A stretch of 64,000 nucleotides of DNA. It comes from Cryptomeria japonica (Eukaryota; Streptophyta; Pinopsida; Cupressales; Cupressaceae). The notes below the pieces were generated by a model that worked only from the letters and a program-made list of their open reading frames with translations, did not search any database and had not been told where the DNA came from. A program made the position numbers and the translations under genes. Shown piece after piece: positions 23,273-36,300 of this stretch. The stretch spans positions 569,985,152 to 570,049,151 of the forward strand of contig NC_081410.1 of the NCBI RefSeq assembly GCF_030272615.1, in the 5' to 3' direction. Within the stretch, counting starts at the first letter, position 1. Each line of letters opens with the position of its first letter.

Positions 23273-24103
23273 TGATGGACTTGAAAAGCACTGAGAGGGG
23301 GGTGAATCAGTGACACCAAAAAATAAACTACTTCAAACACTAACTGGTAGATGAACTTAACAAAAAATTTAAACACAATGAATGCAATCGAAAATGATAT
23401 AACAACATCCACAAAAAGTAAAGCATCCACCATAACACAAGTGTTTGTATGTGGAAAACCCAAATAGGTAAAAGCCATGGTGAGATGGAATCACAAGTTA
23501 ACTATCTGCAGTAATAGATAACTGACTGGTTAAGGTCTACAAAGTGCTCTGCTAGGAGCGAATCTTGTTAGAGATCCCAAAGATTGATTAGAAGCTTATA
23601 CCCTGTTAAAGGAGTACCATTTTAAGAGTAACCTCGGTGGAGGATTTCTAAATCCAAACAAAAGGATCACCCTGTTAGAGGATTTATACATTGAAGCTTG
23701 TTAGATCTTACCTAGTTAGGGGATTTGACTCTACTGTAATTGTTAGAAAACAACAGGATTGGTTTGATCTGTCTGAGTAGCACAATACTTTCTTGATCAG
23801 ATCCTTCTAAACATATTCAACACTTCTCTTCTGCATACTCTGCAACTTAACTCTTTTGACCTTCGCAAATAACATAATACTCTCACTTATATCAAATAAT
23901 TCATTGCAATGTCAATATATAGACCTTATGATTTCATGTCGGCCTTAAGAAATCATAACACAATTTCCTAGGTGCAGTGTATCTAGACAAGTGATCATAA
24001 CTCATCACAAAAAAAAATTACCACCAAGCAGTCGGTGTGATAACTCATCATGATCTATGGTAACTCATCACAAAATTACCAAATACTGGTTGGAACAATA
24101 AAA
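23273..24103 (-). repeat. Element C 3' LTR, left piece
   Basis: It starts TGATGGACTTGAAAAGC, matching the C 5' LTR at 38242, and stops where element E inserted (TAAAA duplicated at 24099-24103 and 32722-32726). Confidence 0.85.
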
Positions 24104-25668
24104 TGTTGGCATTTGTGCATAATATGTTGACATGATGATATTGTATGTTATCATTGATGTCAATATGTTGGAGAGTGAACCAGTTATTATTATTGATGAC
24201 AATATGTTGTGAAGAGTGAACCGGTATGTCAATATGCTGAAGAGTGAACCGGTATATTGAATTTGGCAATAGGCAAAGAGAACTAGTATGATACTGAGAA
24301 CCAGTATATGTGACAACCGGTATAACATTGTGAACCAGTATATGTGAAAAGGTGAAGTGGTATGTTTGTTTGAGGTAAACCGGTATGTTGGTATGTGAAC
24401 CGGTATATGAAGGTTTTGCATGACTACTAGTTGGTAGTCTCAACATCAGGGTTTCCGGTTGAAGTGTTCCAAGCTTGTGTGATGAGTTAGCATTGTAATG
24501 AAGATCAGATTGTGTTGCCATGTCAGTTTGAGCGCGTGAAGGATCTTGCATGAAGGAGATTGATCTTATCCACCTCAGGAATGTGCAAAGTCCCTATAAA
24601 CGGTGGAGAGCGCGTGATGGGTTATCACCTCCATGAAGTGGTGAAGAATGAATGATGGAGAATATCTTGAGATCTGTTCAAGACCGTTGTAGTCAAATGC
24701 AATGTGATTAAACATTAGGATTGAACCAACTATATTGGTAAATCTAAATGTTTAGGGTTTAGGGTTTATGCTACCAACCCATTTGTTTCCTATAAGGTTG
24801 ATGTTTTGTTTCATGCTGAGGTTGTTGGCAAATGGTGTGTGTGTATCTAAGTGTAGAGATATGTGATTCTTGCCAAACCAGATAAGAGGATTGATGCTTG
24901 CATAGTGTGTGTGTAGAAGGAAGGAACTAAAGTGGATCTGCATTGGCATTGAGTGTTGTTACCAGATCATTGTATTACCTATTGATCTCTAACCACTTCA
25001 ACAGTTGGAAAATCCCTTAATCAGGTAGCTTTAACCAGCTTGTTGTAAATCCTTTAACAGGGTGACTCAAAGCCATTGAGTTCATGAAATCCTCTAACAA
25101 GGTAACCTCTAACAGGGTTTAACCCTTAACCAGGTATTTAGCCATCCCTTAACCTGGTGATCCCAAGCAGGATCGGTTCCTAACAGAACTTGTTGTAACA
25201 GTCTTTAACCAGACTAGGCTCCTAATAGAGTGGACTTGTAAAGAGTTCAAAAACAGCTTGTGGGTATTCATCCCCACCGTAGTTTTTCCCAGTTGGGTTT
25301 CCACGTGAAAAATCTATGTGTCATGTGTGATGTGTTTCATGTAATTATTTAGTGTCTTGTGCCAAGCGGTAAATCATGTTGATCTAGCTATTTATATATT
25401 TCTGATGATAGATTACCTATTCATGCACTAGGTTGAAATGGAAATGAAGTATTAGATTGTATGAAACAATAAGTGTCAACCGGTTTATGCTTGTCTCTGT
25501 TATTCTGGGTTTTGCTGGTTGTACTCTATTTAAGACTGATGTTACTGTTTGTTTGCCAAAGCGTAGTGTCTATAGACAAACCGGTTTTAGGAAAGTGTTT
25601 TTGATTGTACTGATTCACCCCCCCTCTCAGTACCGGTTTGGTACTCACCGTTCATCATTGAGTTATCA
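24104..25668 (+). repeat. 5' LTR of element E (1565 bp)
   Basis: The ends are TGTTGGCATTTG and GAGTTATCA. The U3 part has many ACCGGTA palindromic words and decayed ACCAGTA versions. A TATA box (CTATAAA) lies at 24594-24600 and telomere-like TTTAGGGTTTAGGGTTTA at 24751. U5 ends with the poly-C motif. Confidence 0.92.
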
Positions 25669-25670
25669 AT

Positions 25671-25682
25671 TGGTATCAGATC
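25671..25682 (+). promoter_or_regulatory. Primer-binding site of element E
   Basis: TGGTATCAGATC lies two bases after the LTR, one mismatch from the tRNA-iMet complement TGGTATCAGAGC. Confidence 0.85.
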
Positions 25683-25738
25683 GTCCTCAGGTCCTCTGTG
25701 TTGTAAGCTTAACCGCTTGAGGGAAAGATCATATTGTA

Positions 25739-28700
25739 ATGATGAAGAGGGAAGGTCCAAAGTTCAACAGAGATAACTTAAAAATTTGGAAGGACAGAAT
25801 GAAGATATACATTAGAAGCATGGGAGCTCAACATTGGAGCTATGTTGAGAATGCTTATGTTATTCCTATCAGTACTCTCACTGATGATCAAAAGAGAGAG
25901 ATCCAGGAGAATGGGCAAGTCATGGAAGCCCTAATCAATAGCTTATCTAACATTGATTTTATTGATATTTAGGATAAAGATAATCCCAAAGAAGTATGGG
26001 ATACTCTTGATAATAGCTATGGTGGTGATGAGAATGTAAAACAAGCTAAGGAAGAAAGCCTTAGAGGGAAGTTTGAAGACATGCAGATGGTTGAAGGTGA
26101 GACCATTCAATAATATGAAATAAGAATCAAAATTGTTGTTGGAGATATCAAGAGTGCAGGTGGCAAAAAGGAAGATTCCACTATTGTTAGCAAAGTTTTG
26201 AGATCCTTATTATCGGTCTATGCAATAAGGGTTGCTGCTATTAAGGAGTTGAGATCAATAGACAAGACTAAGGTATCCCTAGACTCCATCATTGTAAAAT
26301 TAACAGCCTATGAGCTAAATAGTTTTGATGGCAGTGTTCAGAAGACAGAATCAACTTTTAGAGCATCTGCTGCACCATCCAGAAAAGGAAAAGAAGCAAG
26401 CACCAACGGAGAACCAAGACAGAGTAGAGAAATGGATGATGAGGAGATTCTGATGGAATTTGAAGCTCTTCTTTCCAAGAGACTTCCTAAGGGAACCGGA
26501 AAATACAAAGGTAAGATCCCTTTGAAATGATTTTCTTGTAACCAAATAGGACATATTGCTATAAATTGTCCTAATGGTGACAACAAGGACAAACCGGAAA
26601 GATTCAAGAAATTCAAAGGAGGAAACCGGAGAAACTGTTTTGTAGCAGTTGATGAAGGTGTCACAGATGAGGAATCGGAAGATGAAGAAAATGAAGATAT
26701 TGTGATTGTTGCAGTAAAGGAAGATGTGTCAGACAAGAAGGCTCTTGTCTCCCACTTTGATAATTCCAATGAGTGGATTATTGATAGTGACTATTCTCAC
26801 CATATGACTGGTGACCGGAGCAAGTTTCTATCTTTAGAAGAATATGATGGTGGTGTGGTTCGTTTTGGTAATGATGCACCATGTATGGTTAAAGGAAGAG
26901 GGCCCATCTCTCTAAATGGAAAGAGCAGTGCTGAAAATGTGTATAGGGTGGAAGGTCTCAGACACAATCTATTGAGTGTTGCCTAGCTGAATGATAGTGG
27001 ACTCATTCTGGAATTCAAAAATGGAGTGTGCAAAATCAAAGGTAACTTATTTCAGCTGAATTCAAATGTAAGTACATGTCTTATGGTTAAATTTTATGAT
27101 AGCTGGATATGGCATAGGAGACTCTGCCAGGTAAACTTTGATAATATTGTGAAGGCTAGTAAGACCAAGGCAGTTAGAGGATTGCCGGTGCTGAGCAAAC
27201 TGGAAAATCTTTTGTGCAGAGAATGTCAACTAGGGAAAATGTCTTCCTCAACTTTCAAAGGTAAATATTTAATAGCAGACAATTTACTTGATCTTGTGCA
27301 TACTGATTTGTTTGGTCCTATGAAAACTAGGAGTGTGCAGGGAGATAGGTATTTCATGATTCTGACTGATGATTTCTTAAGAATGATGTGGGTCACATTC
27401 TTGAAAGATAAGTCTGAAGCTTTTGGAAAGTTAAAAGCTTTCATAGCACTGGTAGAAAAGGAAAGTGGTAGAAGAATCAAATGCCTTAGAACTGATCAAG
27501 GAGGGGAATTCACTTTCGGTGAATTCAACAAGTACTGTGAAGAGAATGGCATCAAGAGGCAACTATCTGCCCCCCAGACTCCACAACAGAATGGCCTAGC
27601 AAATAGGAACAACCGGACTATGGTTGAAGTGGCTAGAACTATGTTGATCCAAGGAAAGGTTGCTCACACCTTTTGGAGAGAAGCGGTGAGCACTGCAGTC
27701 TACACAATGAACCGAGTACTCATTTAAAAGGGTAAGGATAAGACTCCTTATGAGTATTGGACCGGTAAGACACCAGTGGTAAGCTACTTTAGAGTATTTG
27801 GTAGCAAATGTTATATCAAGAGGAGTGAACATCAAAGCAAGTTTGATGCTAAATGTGATTAGGGAGTATTCCTAGGATATTCCACCTAGAGAAAATCTCT
27901 CAAATGTTTCAACAATAGGACTCAGAGAATTATTGAAAGCATCAATGTTAGAGTTGATGAAACCTCTGAGAAGCCTGAGGAAACTAGTAACAAGGAAGCA
28001 GTAAATGAACTGGTTGTAACCTTCTTGGAACTAGTTGCTAATCAACCAAGTACCAGTAACGGTGTTCCTACATCAGTAAATGCTGATGCTGATGAAGATG
28101 AGGATGTAGAAGAAAAGCAGGAGGAATCAGTCAAGAGCATTCCTCGATATGTCAAACTGAATCTTGATCCAAAGCAAATCATAGGAGATAAGGATGCAGG
28201 AATCCTTACAAGAAGAAAGGTCAAAGATAATTCTTGTATGATCTCTGAATTTGAGCCTAAATCATTCAAAGAGGCACATAAAGATGAAGACTACATCAAG
28301 GCAATGGAGGAGGAACTTGACCAGATAGACAAGAATGGTACATGGTCTTTGGTACCCAGACCGGAGCATAAAAATGTCATTGGAACCAAATGGGTTTTCA
28401 AAAACAAGCTAAATGAGGATGGCACAGTGGTAAGAAATAAAGCTAGACTAGTATGTAAAGGATATGCTCAAGAAGAAGGAGAAGACTATGGAGAAACCTT
28501 TGCTCCAGTAGCCAGATTGGAAGGAGTTCATATACTTCTTGCATATGAAGCTTTTAAAGGATTCAAGGTATACCAAATGGATGTAAAATTTGCATTCCTA
28601 AATGAAATACTTGAAGAGGAGGTGTATATAGAGCAACCAGATGGGTTTGCCCTATCAGAAGATAGTGACATGGTGTGTAGGCTACATAAAGTCTTGTATG

Positions 28701-29788
28701 GACTAAAGCAGGCACCTAGAGCATGGTATGAACACTTGCACTCCCATCTTGTGAAGATTGGATTTGAAAGGACAAGTGAAGATAGCAATATCTACTTGAA
28801 ATCAAAAGGAGATCAGATTTTGATGTGTGAAGTATTTGTTGATGACATCATCTTTGCAGGTGATGACAAGATGAGTCATGAATTTGCTGATGAGATGAAA
28901 ACGGAGTTTGAAATGTCACTCATAGGGGAGATTAAGTTCTTCATTGAACTGCAGATTCAACAAATGAAAGATGGAATCTTTATTATTCAGTCCAAGTATG
29001 TCAAAGAGGTGTTGAAGACCTTTGGCATGGAAGATAGTAAACCGATTGGTACACCGATGGTGACCGGTTGTAAGCTATCAAAAGAAGATGACTCGGCATT
29101 GGTAAATGAGAAAGAATACTAGTCAATGATTGGTAAGTTGCATTATGTAGTGCATAGAAGACCGGACATTGCACATGCAGTGGGTATTACTACTTGATTT
29201 CAACAAAGCCCTAGAGAATCCCACTTGGTAGCAGTCAAGTGGATTCTTAGATATCTAAAGGGAACTATTGACTATGGGTTATGGTATCCATACAATAATG
29301 ATTTCAACCTAAAAGTATTCATAGATGCTGATTGGGCTGGTAATGTAGATGATCGAAAGAGCACAACTGGTGGTGCATTCTTTCTCGGTGGTAGACTGGT
29401 CTCATGGATGAGTAAAAAGTAGAATTGTATCTCTCAGTCTATAGCAGAAGTAGAGTATGTTGCAGATTTTAGGAATTGCACCCAAACTATTTGGATAAAG
29501 CATGTATTGAATGGCTTCAAATTTCCTGTATCTGAATCGGTAAGCATATTTTGTGGCAATACAAGTGCAATTAACATTTCCAAGAATCTAGTTTTGCATG
29601 CTAGAACCAAGCACTTTGAACTCAAGTATCATTTCTTGAGGGAAAAGGTTCAGAACAAAGAGGTTATATTGGAACATGTCTCTAGTAAGGAGCACTTAGC
29701 AGACATATTCACCAAGCCTCTACCAAAGGCTATATTTACCTATTTGAGAGGTGAATTAGGGGTGCTGCCCCTTCAAGAGGTGAACTAA
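25739..29788 (+). pseudogene. gag-pol: Copia gag-pol polyprotein of element E (broken)
   Basis: A single frame of about 1,350 codons starts at ATG 25739. In order it has Copia gag (FNRDNLKIWKDRM), one CCHC zinc knuckle (26528-26569), aspartic protease (WIIDSDYSHHMTGD), integrase (HTDLFGP and RTDQGGEF), reverse transcriptase ([30 protein letters not shown] near 28836) and RNase H (DADWAGN, SKEHLADIFTKPLP). Ten stops interrupt it: 25970, 26111, 26528, 26984, 27725, 27860, 27887, 29120, 29195 and 29420, with no frameshift. Catalytic losses include protease DSG to DSD, the third integrase acidic residue (AER to ANR at 27598-27606) and the first zinc-knuckle Cys (a TGA). It cannot make a working polyprotein. 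Confidence 0.93.
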
Positions 29789-31170
29789 AGTTATGTGCTC
29801 CACATCAGTCAGGTATTGCATTATCAAATCTTTTCAGGATTGATGTGTTGAAGGATGCTACTCCTTGTTGGCATTTTTGATGTTTATGTTGTGATTGTCA
29901 TCGATGGACACACACTTGCATTGAGATCCTCTTTATATGTATATGGTAAAGCACAACCAGTATTTGTTCCAACCGGTATATTGTATTATAGTCTTTAGAC
30001 TATTGATGTTTTGCAGAATGTGTTTCCCAGTCTGAAGCGGCATGTTGACCTCAAGCGGTACGAGGGATTAAAGTGAAATAACACATTTCTACCAGTCTTC
30101 ATTTTGACAAACCAGCAACCGGTATTTTGTATGAACCAGTAATACTCTATGATGATTTACCAACTGACATTTTGTGATGAGTTACCATCCACCAATTGTT
30201 TGATGGTGTCGACACTATAACGGTGCTTTTTGTGTCATGGTACCATGTATGTTTAGGTTCATTGAACCTAGAAAATTGTAATGTAATCCTATTGGACCGA
30301 CATGAAATTAGATTCCTTTATAAGAACATCATGTCTGGGGTTTTAGGTTGTTGATGAGGTCGCAGCAAAGAGTTTATGTTGTTGCTAGGGTTTAAGGTGG
30401 TTGAGGAGCTGGAAAGAATATGAATGTATAGAAGACTGAAGTAATGTAGGAGTGCATTAAGAACTAGCTATCAAGGATCTAACCAAGTAGTCTATGCTAT
30501 TAGATAGATCAAACACTTGTTGATTACTCACATCTTTGACAAGTCTGTAGCCCTTAATCGGGTAGGCCCAAAAGCCTTTTTGTAAATCCTCTAACAAGGT
30601 GGTTCACATCTATGGATCTAAAATCCTCTAGCAAGGTAGTTATTAATTGGACTTATCTCCTAACAGAGATTGAGATTCCTAATAGGATCTGTTCTGGTAA
30701 AGAACATTGTAAGACCTTAATCGGTCTGACCTTAACCAGTCTGGTTCCTATTCTGCAGATAGTGACTTGTGAGTTCCATCTAACCGTGGTTTTTCCCATT
30801 TGGGTTTGCACGTCAAATATCTTGTGTTATGGTGTTTGTGTTTCTGTGGGTAAATACATTATTAGCTATTTGGTTTGCATGTTTGTTAATTGGTTTGTCT
30901 ATTAAACTGTTTTACCGGTTTACTGGTAGTCTTGTAAAGTGTTTTAGTGCGAAGTTTTTTGGCATACTAATTCACCCCCCCCCCTCTTAGTATTCATCAC
31001 TCCTCAAGGGGAGCAGCATAGTGGAACATGGTAAGCTTCTGCCTCTACTTTGGCATTATTGTCAAAGGGGGAGAAGATGTGAAGTGGAGAAGATATCTGC
31101 AAATTTGGGGGAGAAGATGTGAAGCGAAGAGATATCTTTGTATATTGCCATCAATGCCAAAGGGGGAGAT
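29789..31170 (+). other. 3' untranslated region of element E, including solo LTR H and polypurine tracts
   Basis: Apart from the inserted LTR H (29866-30999), about 240 bp remain. They contain CAAAGGGGGAGAAG near 31057, GGGGGAGAAG near 31110 and the LTR-adjacent CAAAGGGGGAGAT at 31158-31170. Removing H restores CTACTCCTCAAGGGGAGCAG, matching the same position of element F (minus strand, near 53820). Confidence 0.75.
29866..30999 (+). repeat. Solo LTR H (1134 bp) inside element E
   Basis: It starts TGTTGGCATTTTTGATG and ends TTCATCA after a poly-C U5 motif. Perfect CTCCT target duplications lie at 29861-29865 and 31000-31004. A TATA-like CTTTATAAGAAC lies near 30316. No interior remains, so a related Copia element inserted here and recombined down to one LTR. 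Confidence 0.92.
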
Positions 31171-32721
31171 TGTTGGCATTTGTGCAGAATATATTGACAT
31201 GATGATATTATATGTTGTCATTGATGACAATATGTTGTGAAGAGTGAACCAGTTATTGTTATTGATGACAATATGATGTGAAGAGTGAACCGGTATGTCA
31301 ATATGCTGAAGAGTGAACTAGTATATTTAAGTTGGCAACAGGCAAAGAGAACCGGTATATGTGAGATTAGGTATAACATTGTGAACCGGTATGTGTGAAT
31401 AGGTGAAGCGGTATGTTTGTTTGAGGTAAACCGGTATGTTGGTATGTGAATCGGTATATGAAGGTTTTGCATGACTACCGGTTGGTAGTCTCAACTTCAG
31501 GGTTTCCAGTTGAAGTGTTCCAAGCTTGTGTGATGAGTTAGAATTGTAATGAAGATCAAATTGTGTTACCACATCATCTTGAGCGCATGAAGGATTTTGC
31601 ATGAAGGAGATTGATCTTATCCACCTCAGGAATGTGTGAAGTCCCTGTAAACAGTCGAGAGTGCATGATGGGTTATCGCCTCCATGAAGTGGTGAAGAAT
31701 GAATGATGGAGAATGTCTTGAGATCTGTTCAAGATCATTGTACTCAAATGCAATGTGATTAACGGTCAGGATTGAACCAACTGTATTAGTAAACCTAAAT
31801 GTTTATGGTTTAGGGTTTATGCTACCGACCTATCTGTTTCCTATAAGGTCGATGTTGTATTTCATGCTGAGGTTGTTGGCAAATGGTGTGTGTGTATCTA
31901 AGTGTAGAGATATGTGATTCTTGCCAGACCAGATAAGAGGATTGATGCCTACATAGTGTGTGTGTAGAAGGAAGGAACTAAAGCAGATCTGCATTGGCAT
32001 TGAGTGTTGTTACCAGATCATTGTATTACCTGTTGATCACTAACCACTTCAACAGTTGGAAAATCCCTTAACTGGGTAGCTTTAACTAGCTTGTTGTAAA
32101 TCCTTTAATAGGGTGACTCAAAGCCATTGAGTTCATGAAATCCTCTAACAAGGTAACCTCTAATAGGGTTTAACCCTTAACCGGGTATTTAGCCATCCCT
32201 TAACCAGGTGATCCCTAGCAGGATCGGTTCCTAATAGAACCTGTTGTAACAGTCTTTAATCGGACTAGGCTCCTAACATAGCGGACTTCTAAAGAGTTCA
32301 AAAACATCTTGTGGGTATTCATCCCCACTGTGGTTTTTCCCAGTTGGGTTTCCATGTGAAAAATCTATGTGTCATGTGTGATGCTTTTCATGTGATTATT
32401 TAGTGTCTTGTGTCAAGCAGTAAATCATGTTGATCTAGCTGTTTATATATTTCTAATGATAGATTACCTATTCATGCACTAGGGTGAAATGGAAATGAAG
32501 TATTAGATTGTATGAAAAGATAAGTGTCAACCGGTTTATGCTTGTGTCAGTTATTCTGGGTTTTGTCGGTTGTACTCTATTTAAGACCAGTGTTACTGTT
32601 CGTTTGCCAAAGCATAGTGTCTACAGACAAACCGGTTTTAGGAAAGTGTTTTTGACTGTATTGATTCACCCCCCCCCTCTCAGTACCGGTTTGGTACTCA
32701 CCATTCATCATTGAGTTATCA
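31171..32721 (+). repeat. 3' LTR of element E (1551 bp)
   Basis: This is the partner of 24104-25668, with scattered substitutions and small indels. The TATA of the 5' copy (CTATAAA) reads CTGTAAA here, and the poly-C run is 9 rather than 7. Confidence 0.92.
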
Positions 32722-32726
32722 TAAAA

Positions 32727-33019
32727 TACCGGTTTGAATAAAACATATGAACCGTTATCCTTGAATCTCCTATCATGATCTTCGCTTGATCTCCATCTTG
32801 ATCTTCATCTTAGTGTCGACTTAGTATAACCACAGGTTGTCTCTTATGCACATACCGGTTATCACAAAGTACTAGTTAGAGATTAACCACTAAGTATACC
32901 GGTTGACAGTGTAAACAATTAAAGTTACACCGGTAGTCAATATAATCATATGTGTGTGTGTGATTGTTTCATCAATGAAAACATATGATGAATACATTAC
33001 AACCATCATCAAGCTAACA
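32727..33019 (-). repeat. Element C 3' LTR, right piece
   Basis: It resumes the C LTR right after the E target duplication and ends at ...AGCTAACA, next to the C polypurine tract. On the minus strand it begins TGTTAGCTTGATG. Confidence 0.85.
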
Positions 33020-33190
33020 ATCTCCCCCTTTGGCATTGATGCCAATACTTAGAAAATTTTATAGTAATACTGGTAAGTGTGCATACACAACAAATTTACA
33101 AATATACTCATACTCCCCTTAATGCATACATTATACAAAATTTTCAAAAAAACACAGACATATTTCTACTCCCCCTTTGACAACAATGCC
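33020..33190 (-). promoter_or_regulatory. Two polypurine tracts of element C
   Basis: Minus-strand CAAAGGGGGAGAT abuts the LTR at 33020-33033, and a second TCAAAGGGGGAGTAG lies at about 33168-33182, the multiple-tract pattern of Sireviruses. Confidence 0.75.
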
Positions 33191-33207
33191 AAATTGAAAA
33201 AGAAATA

Positions 33208-33232
33208 TATATATATAGAGAGAGAGAGAGAA
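33208..33232. repeat. AT/AG dinucleotide microsatellite
   Basis: A run of (AT)n passes directly into (AG)n within the C 3' untranslated region. Confidence 0.8.
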
Positions 33233-33337
33233 AATTTGTATCAAAGTATTTAGCATATACAATAATAACTGAAAAACTTGAATCAAAGTTCAGGCATAAG
33301 CAATTCTCATGAAAATAACATTGTAGCTCTTCTTCAA

Positions 33338-36300
33338 CTATGACAAAGAATTTGTCCATGACTCCAACACGTTCTCAGTATACTTCAATGTAGACATTAG
33401 CTGTGAATGGAATTCTTCCATTGAGTCCAGTGTGCAGGTTTCAGGAGTTGCAAGGATAGCTTCTACATTTGAGTAGGCTCTCTGAAGTATGTCTACTTGT
33501 GATGTGAGTAGAATTTTGAGTTCCAGGAAAGACCAGAGTCTCTTTGACGTCTCATTATCATAGATATCCAGCCTATTATGCAAATCATCTATAGATTTGT
33601 TAAAGGCAAAAATAGAATCCTTAAGAGGAGCATATGCATTGCATATTCATTCGAGCTCTTTCTCTATTTTTGTATGCCTTTTTGAAATGTCAGAATAAAA
33701 GAAAGAAACATTAGAGGTGGAAGAAAGATACTTTCCTCCTGTTTCAATAGCTTTACTCAACAAATCTTTATTGTGCAACAGAGCCATTTTTCCGTTATCA
33801 ATATCCTTTGCCAGTTTTTCTCCATACTTCTTCTTGTGACTCTTTTCAGCATAGAGTTGAGCAACATCTTCTAGTGACTTGATTTGATTAGATGCATCTG
33901 CAACTAACTGACCAAGTTTTCTAATAGGTGTAGGTAGATGTGTTGTAGATGTTTCTGGTAGCAAACCAGATAAAATATCTACTTTAGTCTGAATTGTTTC
34001 AACTTCAAGCCTTTGCTCTTTCAGTCTCTTCTTATGCGCTCTAGATTGCATGACACTTGCAATCTTCATCATTTCTGATGTGCTCATGTTGTTCATATCA
34101 GTAGGTCTTGAAATACCTAAACAATCATCATCATCCTCATCAAGTTTCTTTTGCTTTGCTGGTTCAGAGGATACAACCTTAATGATTTATTTCTCTATAT
34201 TCTTCTCTGTTTCCTTTTCTGAGGGCTGAGTGATAACTTTTTCAGGAGACTCATTCTGAGTATCTTCAATGACCGATGGAGATTGGGGTTTCTCTAGTTG
34301 TTCTATTTCCGGTGGATTGTCCACTTTTAGTTGAGTTGTCAGTTGCTCAACTAAGGTAACCCGTACATCAATAATTGCAGGAGGCTCCATATCTGGTGTA
34401 GTGTAGTCTCCAGATAGATCAACTATTTCCTGAACATCATCATCAACATGAATAATGGAGTCATCCTTCTTCTTGATAGGATAGACCTCATCTGCTTGAA
34501 CAATCTCTTCTTCATCCATTTCTAGTCGATTAACATCATCTACAACATTATCCTCATTCATAGAGGAATGGATGAGTTATTTCATTCTTTTGATCTCATA
34601 GGCTATTCAATGGGTCTCAGTTTCAATAATTGCCCTCTTTCCACTAAGTAGCTTCAATCTTCTTGCTTTGAACATAAACTGAGATTTGTATCGAGGGACT
34701 AAAACACTAATATCATCTTTAGAAAGTTCAGTAAAATATTGTACAAATATCTCATCAATGATTTCTTTTTCAAATTTTATAGCTTCCTCCCATTTATCCA
34801 AAAGAATAGTGTACAAATAATTTGAGATATCCTTTTCCTATTCATGTGGATATCTATTGTAATGACACAAATGAGTGATTACCTATTGAATGGCTTGCTC
34901 TTTCTCATTTTCAGTGAAGGAATCAAAATGCTCTTTGACATTGTCAAACCTATTCCTCCCTAGTGTCTTTATTGTTCTTTCAAAATGGGTTTTAGGCTTG
35001 TAAGATGCTATATCAATAGGCATAGTTGCCTTTGGCACTTCCTTAACTATTTTTTCTACTCTGTCGGTAGCCTTCATCTTCTTAGGTTCTTCTTTAGTAT
35101 TTGAACCTTCACATTCTAGTTAGAGAATAAGTTTTTGATTTCTCTTCTTTTATGCATTCTCCTTCTTTGTATATACTTTAGGTGTCAGTTCCTTTTTGGT
35201 TGGGACACTCCAAGTCATCCTTGTAGTCTTTATCACTAGAGTTGAGTCAGTTTTCTTTTTTTTTCCTTTCTCATTATTAATAGGAGCAGTACTGGTTTCT
35301 GCTAGTGCAACTTGGACTACCACAATGTCCAATTTTGCCTTCTTTTTGTCTTTAGGCGATGCTAATAGGGTATTAGCATAACCAACCAGTAAGTCATAGT
35401 TCACCTCATAACTTATGTCTTCCATCTCTTCTTCTCTTGGCTCAATTGCTTGCATCAAGAAAAAGTCAATGGTAATAGTAAAGACTATGTCTTTTGCAAA
35501 GCACCTTACCACATCTTCTGGTAATCTCATTCTCATGCTCATCTTTTTCTAAAATTCACTAAAATACTTATTCATAGCTACAGGGAAAGTATTCTTTACA
35601 GCCTTAATGTTGTTCTTGATTTGTGCAATGACTGGTAGGTCTTTTGACCATTCAATGTCTCCAATTCTCAATAGAAAGTTATGAAAATAGAAGAATAACC
35701 CAACTAATAGCTGACCATATTTGAACTTTTGACTGTTGTCCTTTTTAATAGATTGCAAATTTAGAAATAGTTGACTCATGATAGCTTCACAGAGATCATA
35801 ATTTGCATTATCAATAATCATTCTATGAGTTGTATGAACTGCTGCAGATGGAACACTATTAAGTCTACTAGAGTAAAATACTCAGTAGCCTATCACCATT
35901 GTTGCTAGTTTCACTGCAGGGTCTTTAATATTGTTAATAGAAAAGGTACGCCCATCAGAAGTAGAACCGATTAAAGAGAATATGGTATCTTTTGAAATTT
36001 GTCTTAGAATAGGTACTTCACCAGTTGAGAAATAACCAGTTATAGCCTAAATGGCTTCCTTAGTTATTGTGTGAGTTCTCTCTAAATATATGTTCTCCCC
36101 ATGAACTCGACTCAAAATGATTATAATATGTTCATCCTCAAAATCTTCAAGAAAGTAAGTGGCATTATGAAAACCCTTTTTGAAAACCCTAGCATACTTT
36201 GTTTCAATCTTTTCGTTCTCATCACAAAGTGATTTCAACTAAGTATAAATGTATAGAGATCCGAGATCTTCTATCTTGCAGTCAATATAACTAGATAAAT

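Larger units (their letters stand above)
24104..32721 (+). mobile_element. Element E: full-length Copia retrotransposon (8.6 kb)
   Basis: The 5' LTR is 24104-25668 and the 3' LTR 31171-32721; target duplications TAAAA lie at 24099-24103 and 32722-32726. Primer site, gag-pol and polypurine tracts are in canonical order, with the Copia order protease, integrase, reverse transcriptase, RNase H. The CAAAGGGGGAGATTG tract and 1.55-kb LTRs suit the Sirevirus/Maximus branch. It has no accessory or env-like ORF, but a solo LTR (H) sits in its 3' UTR. It is inactive, with many stops and active-site losses. Confidence 0.93.

Noticed and set aside
24048-24551. Minus-strand frames of 117-167 codons in the E 5' LTR, and their counterparts near 31218-31602
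   Set aside because: They follow the repeated ACCGGTAT words of the LTR U3 and have the same composition in both LTRs; not protein-like.
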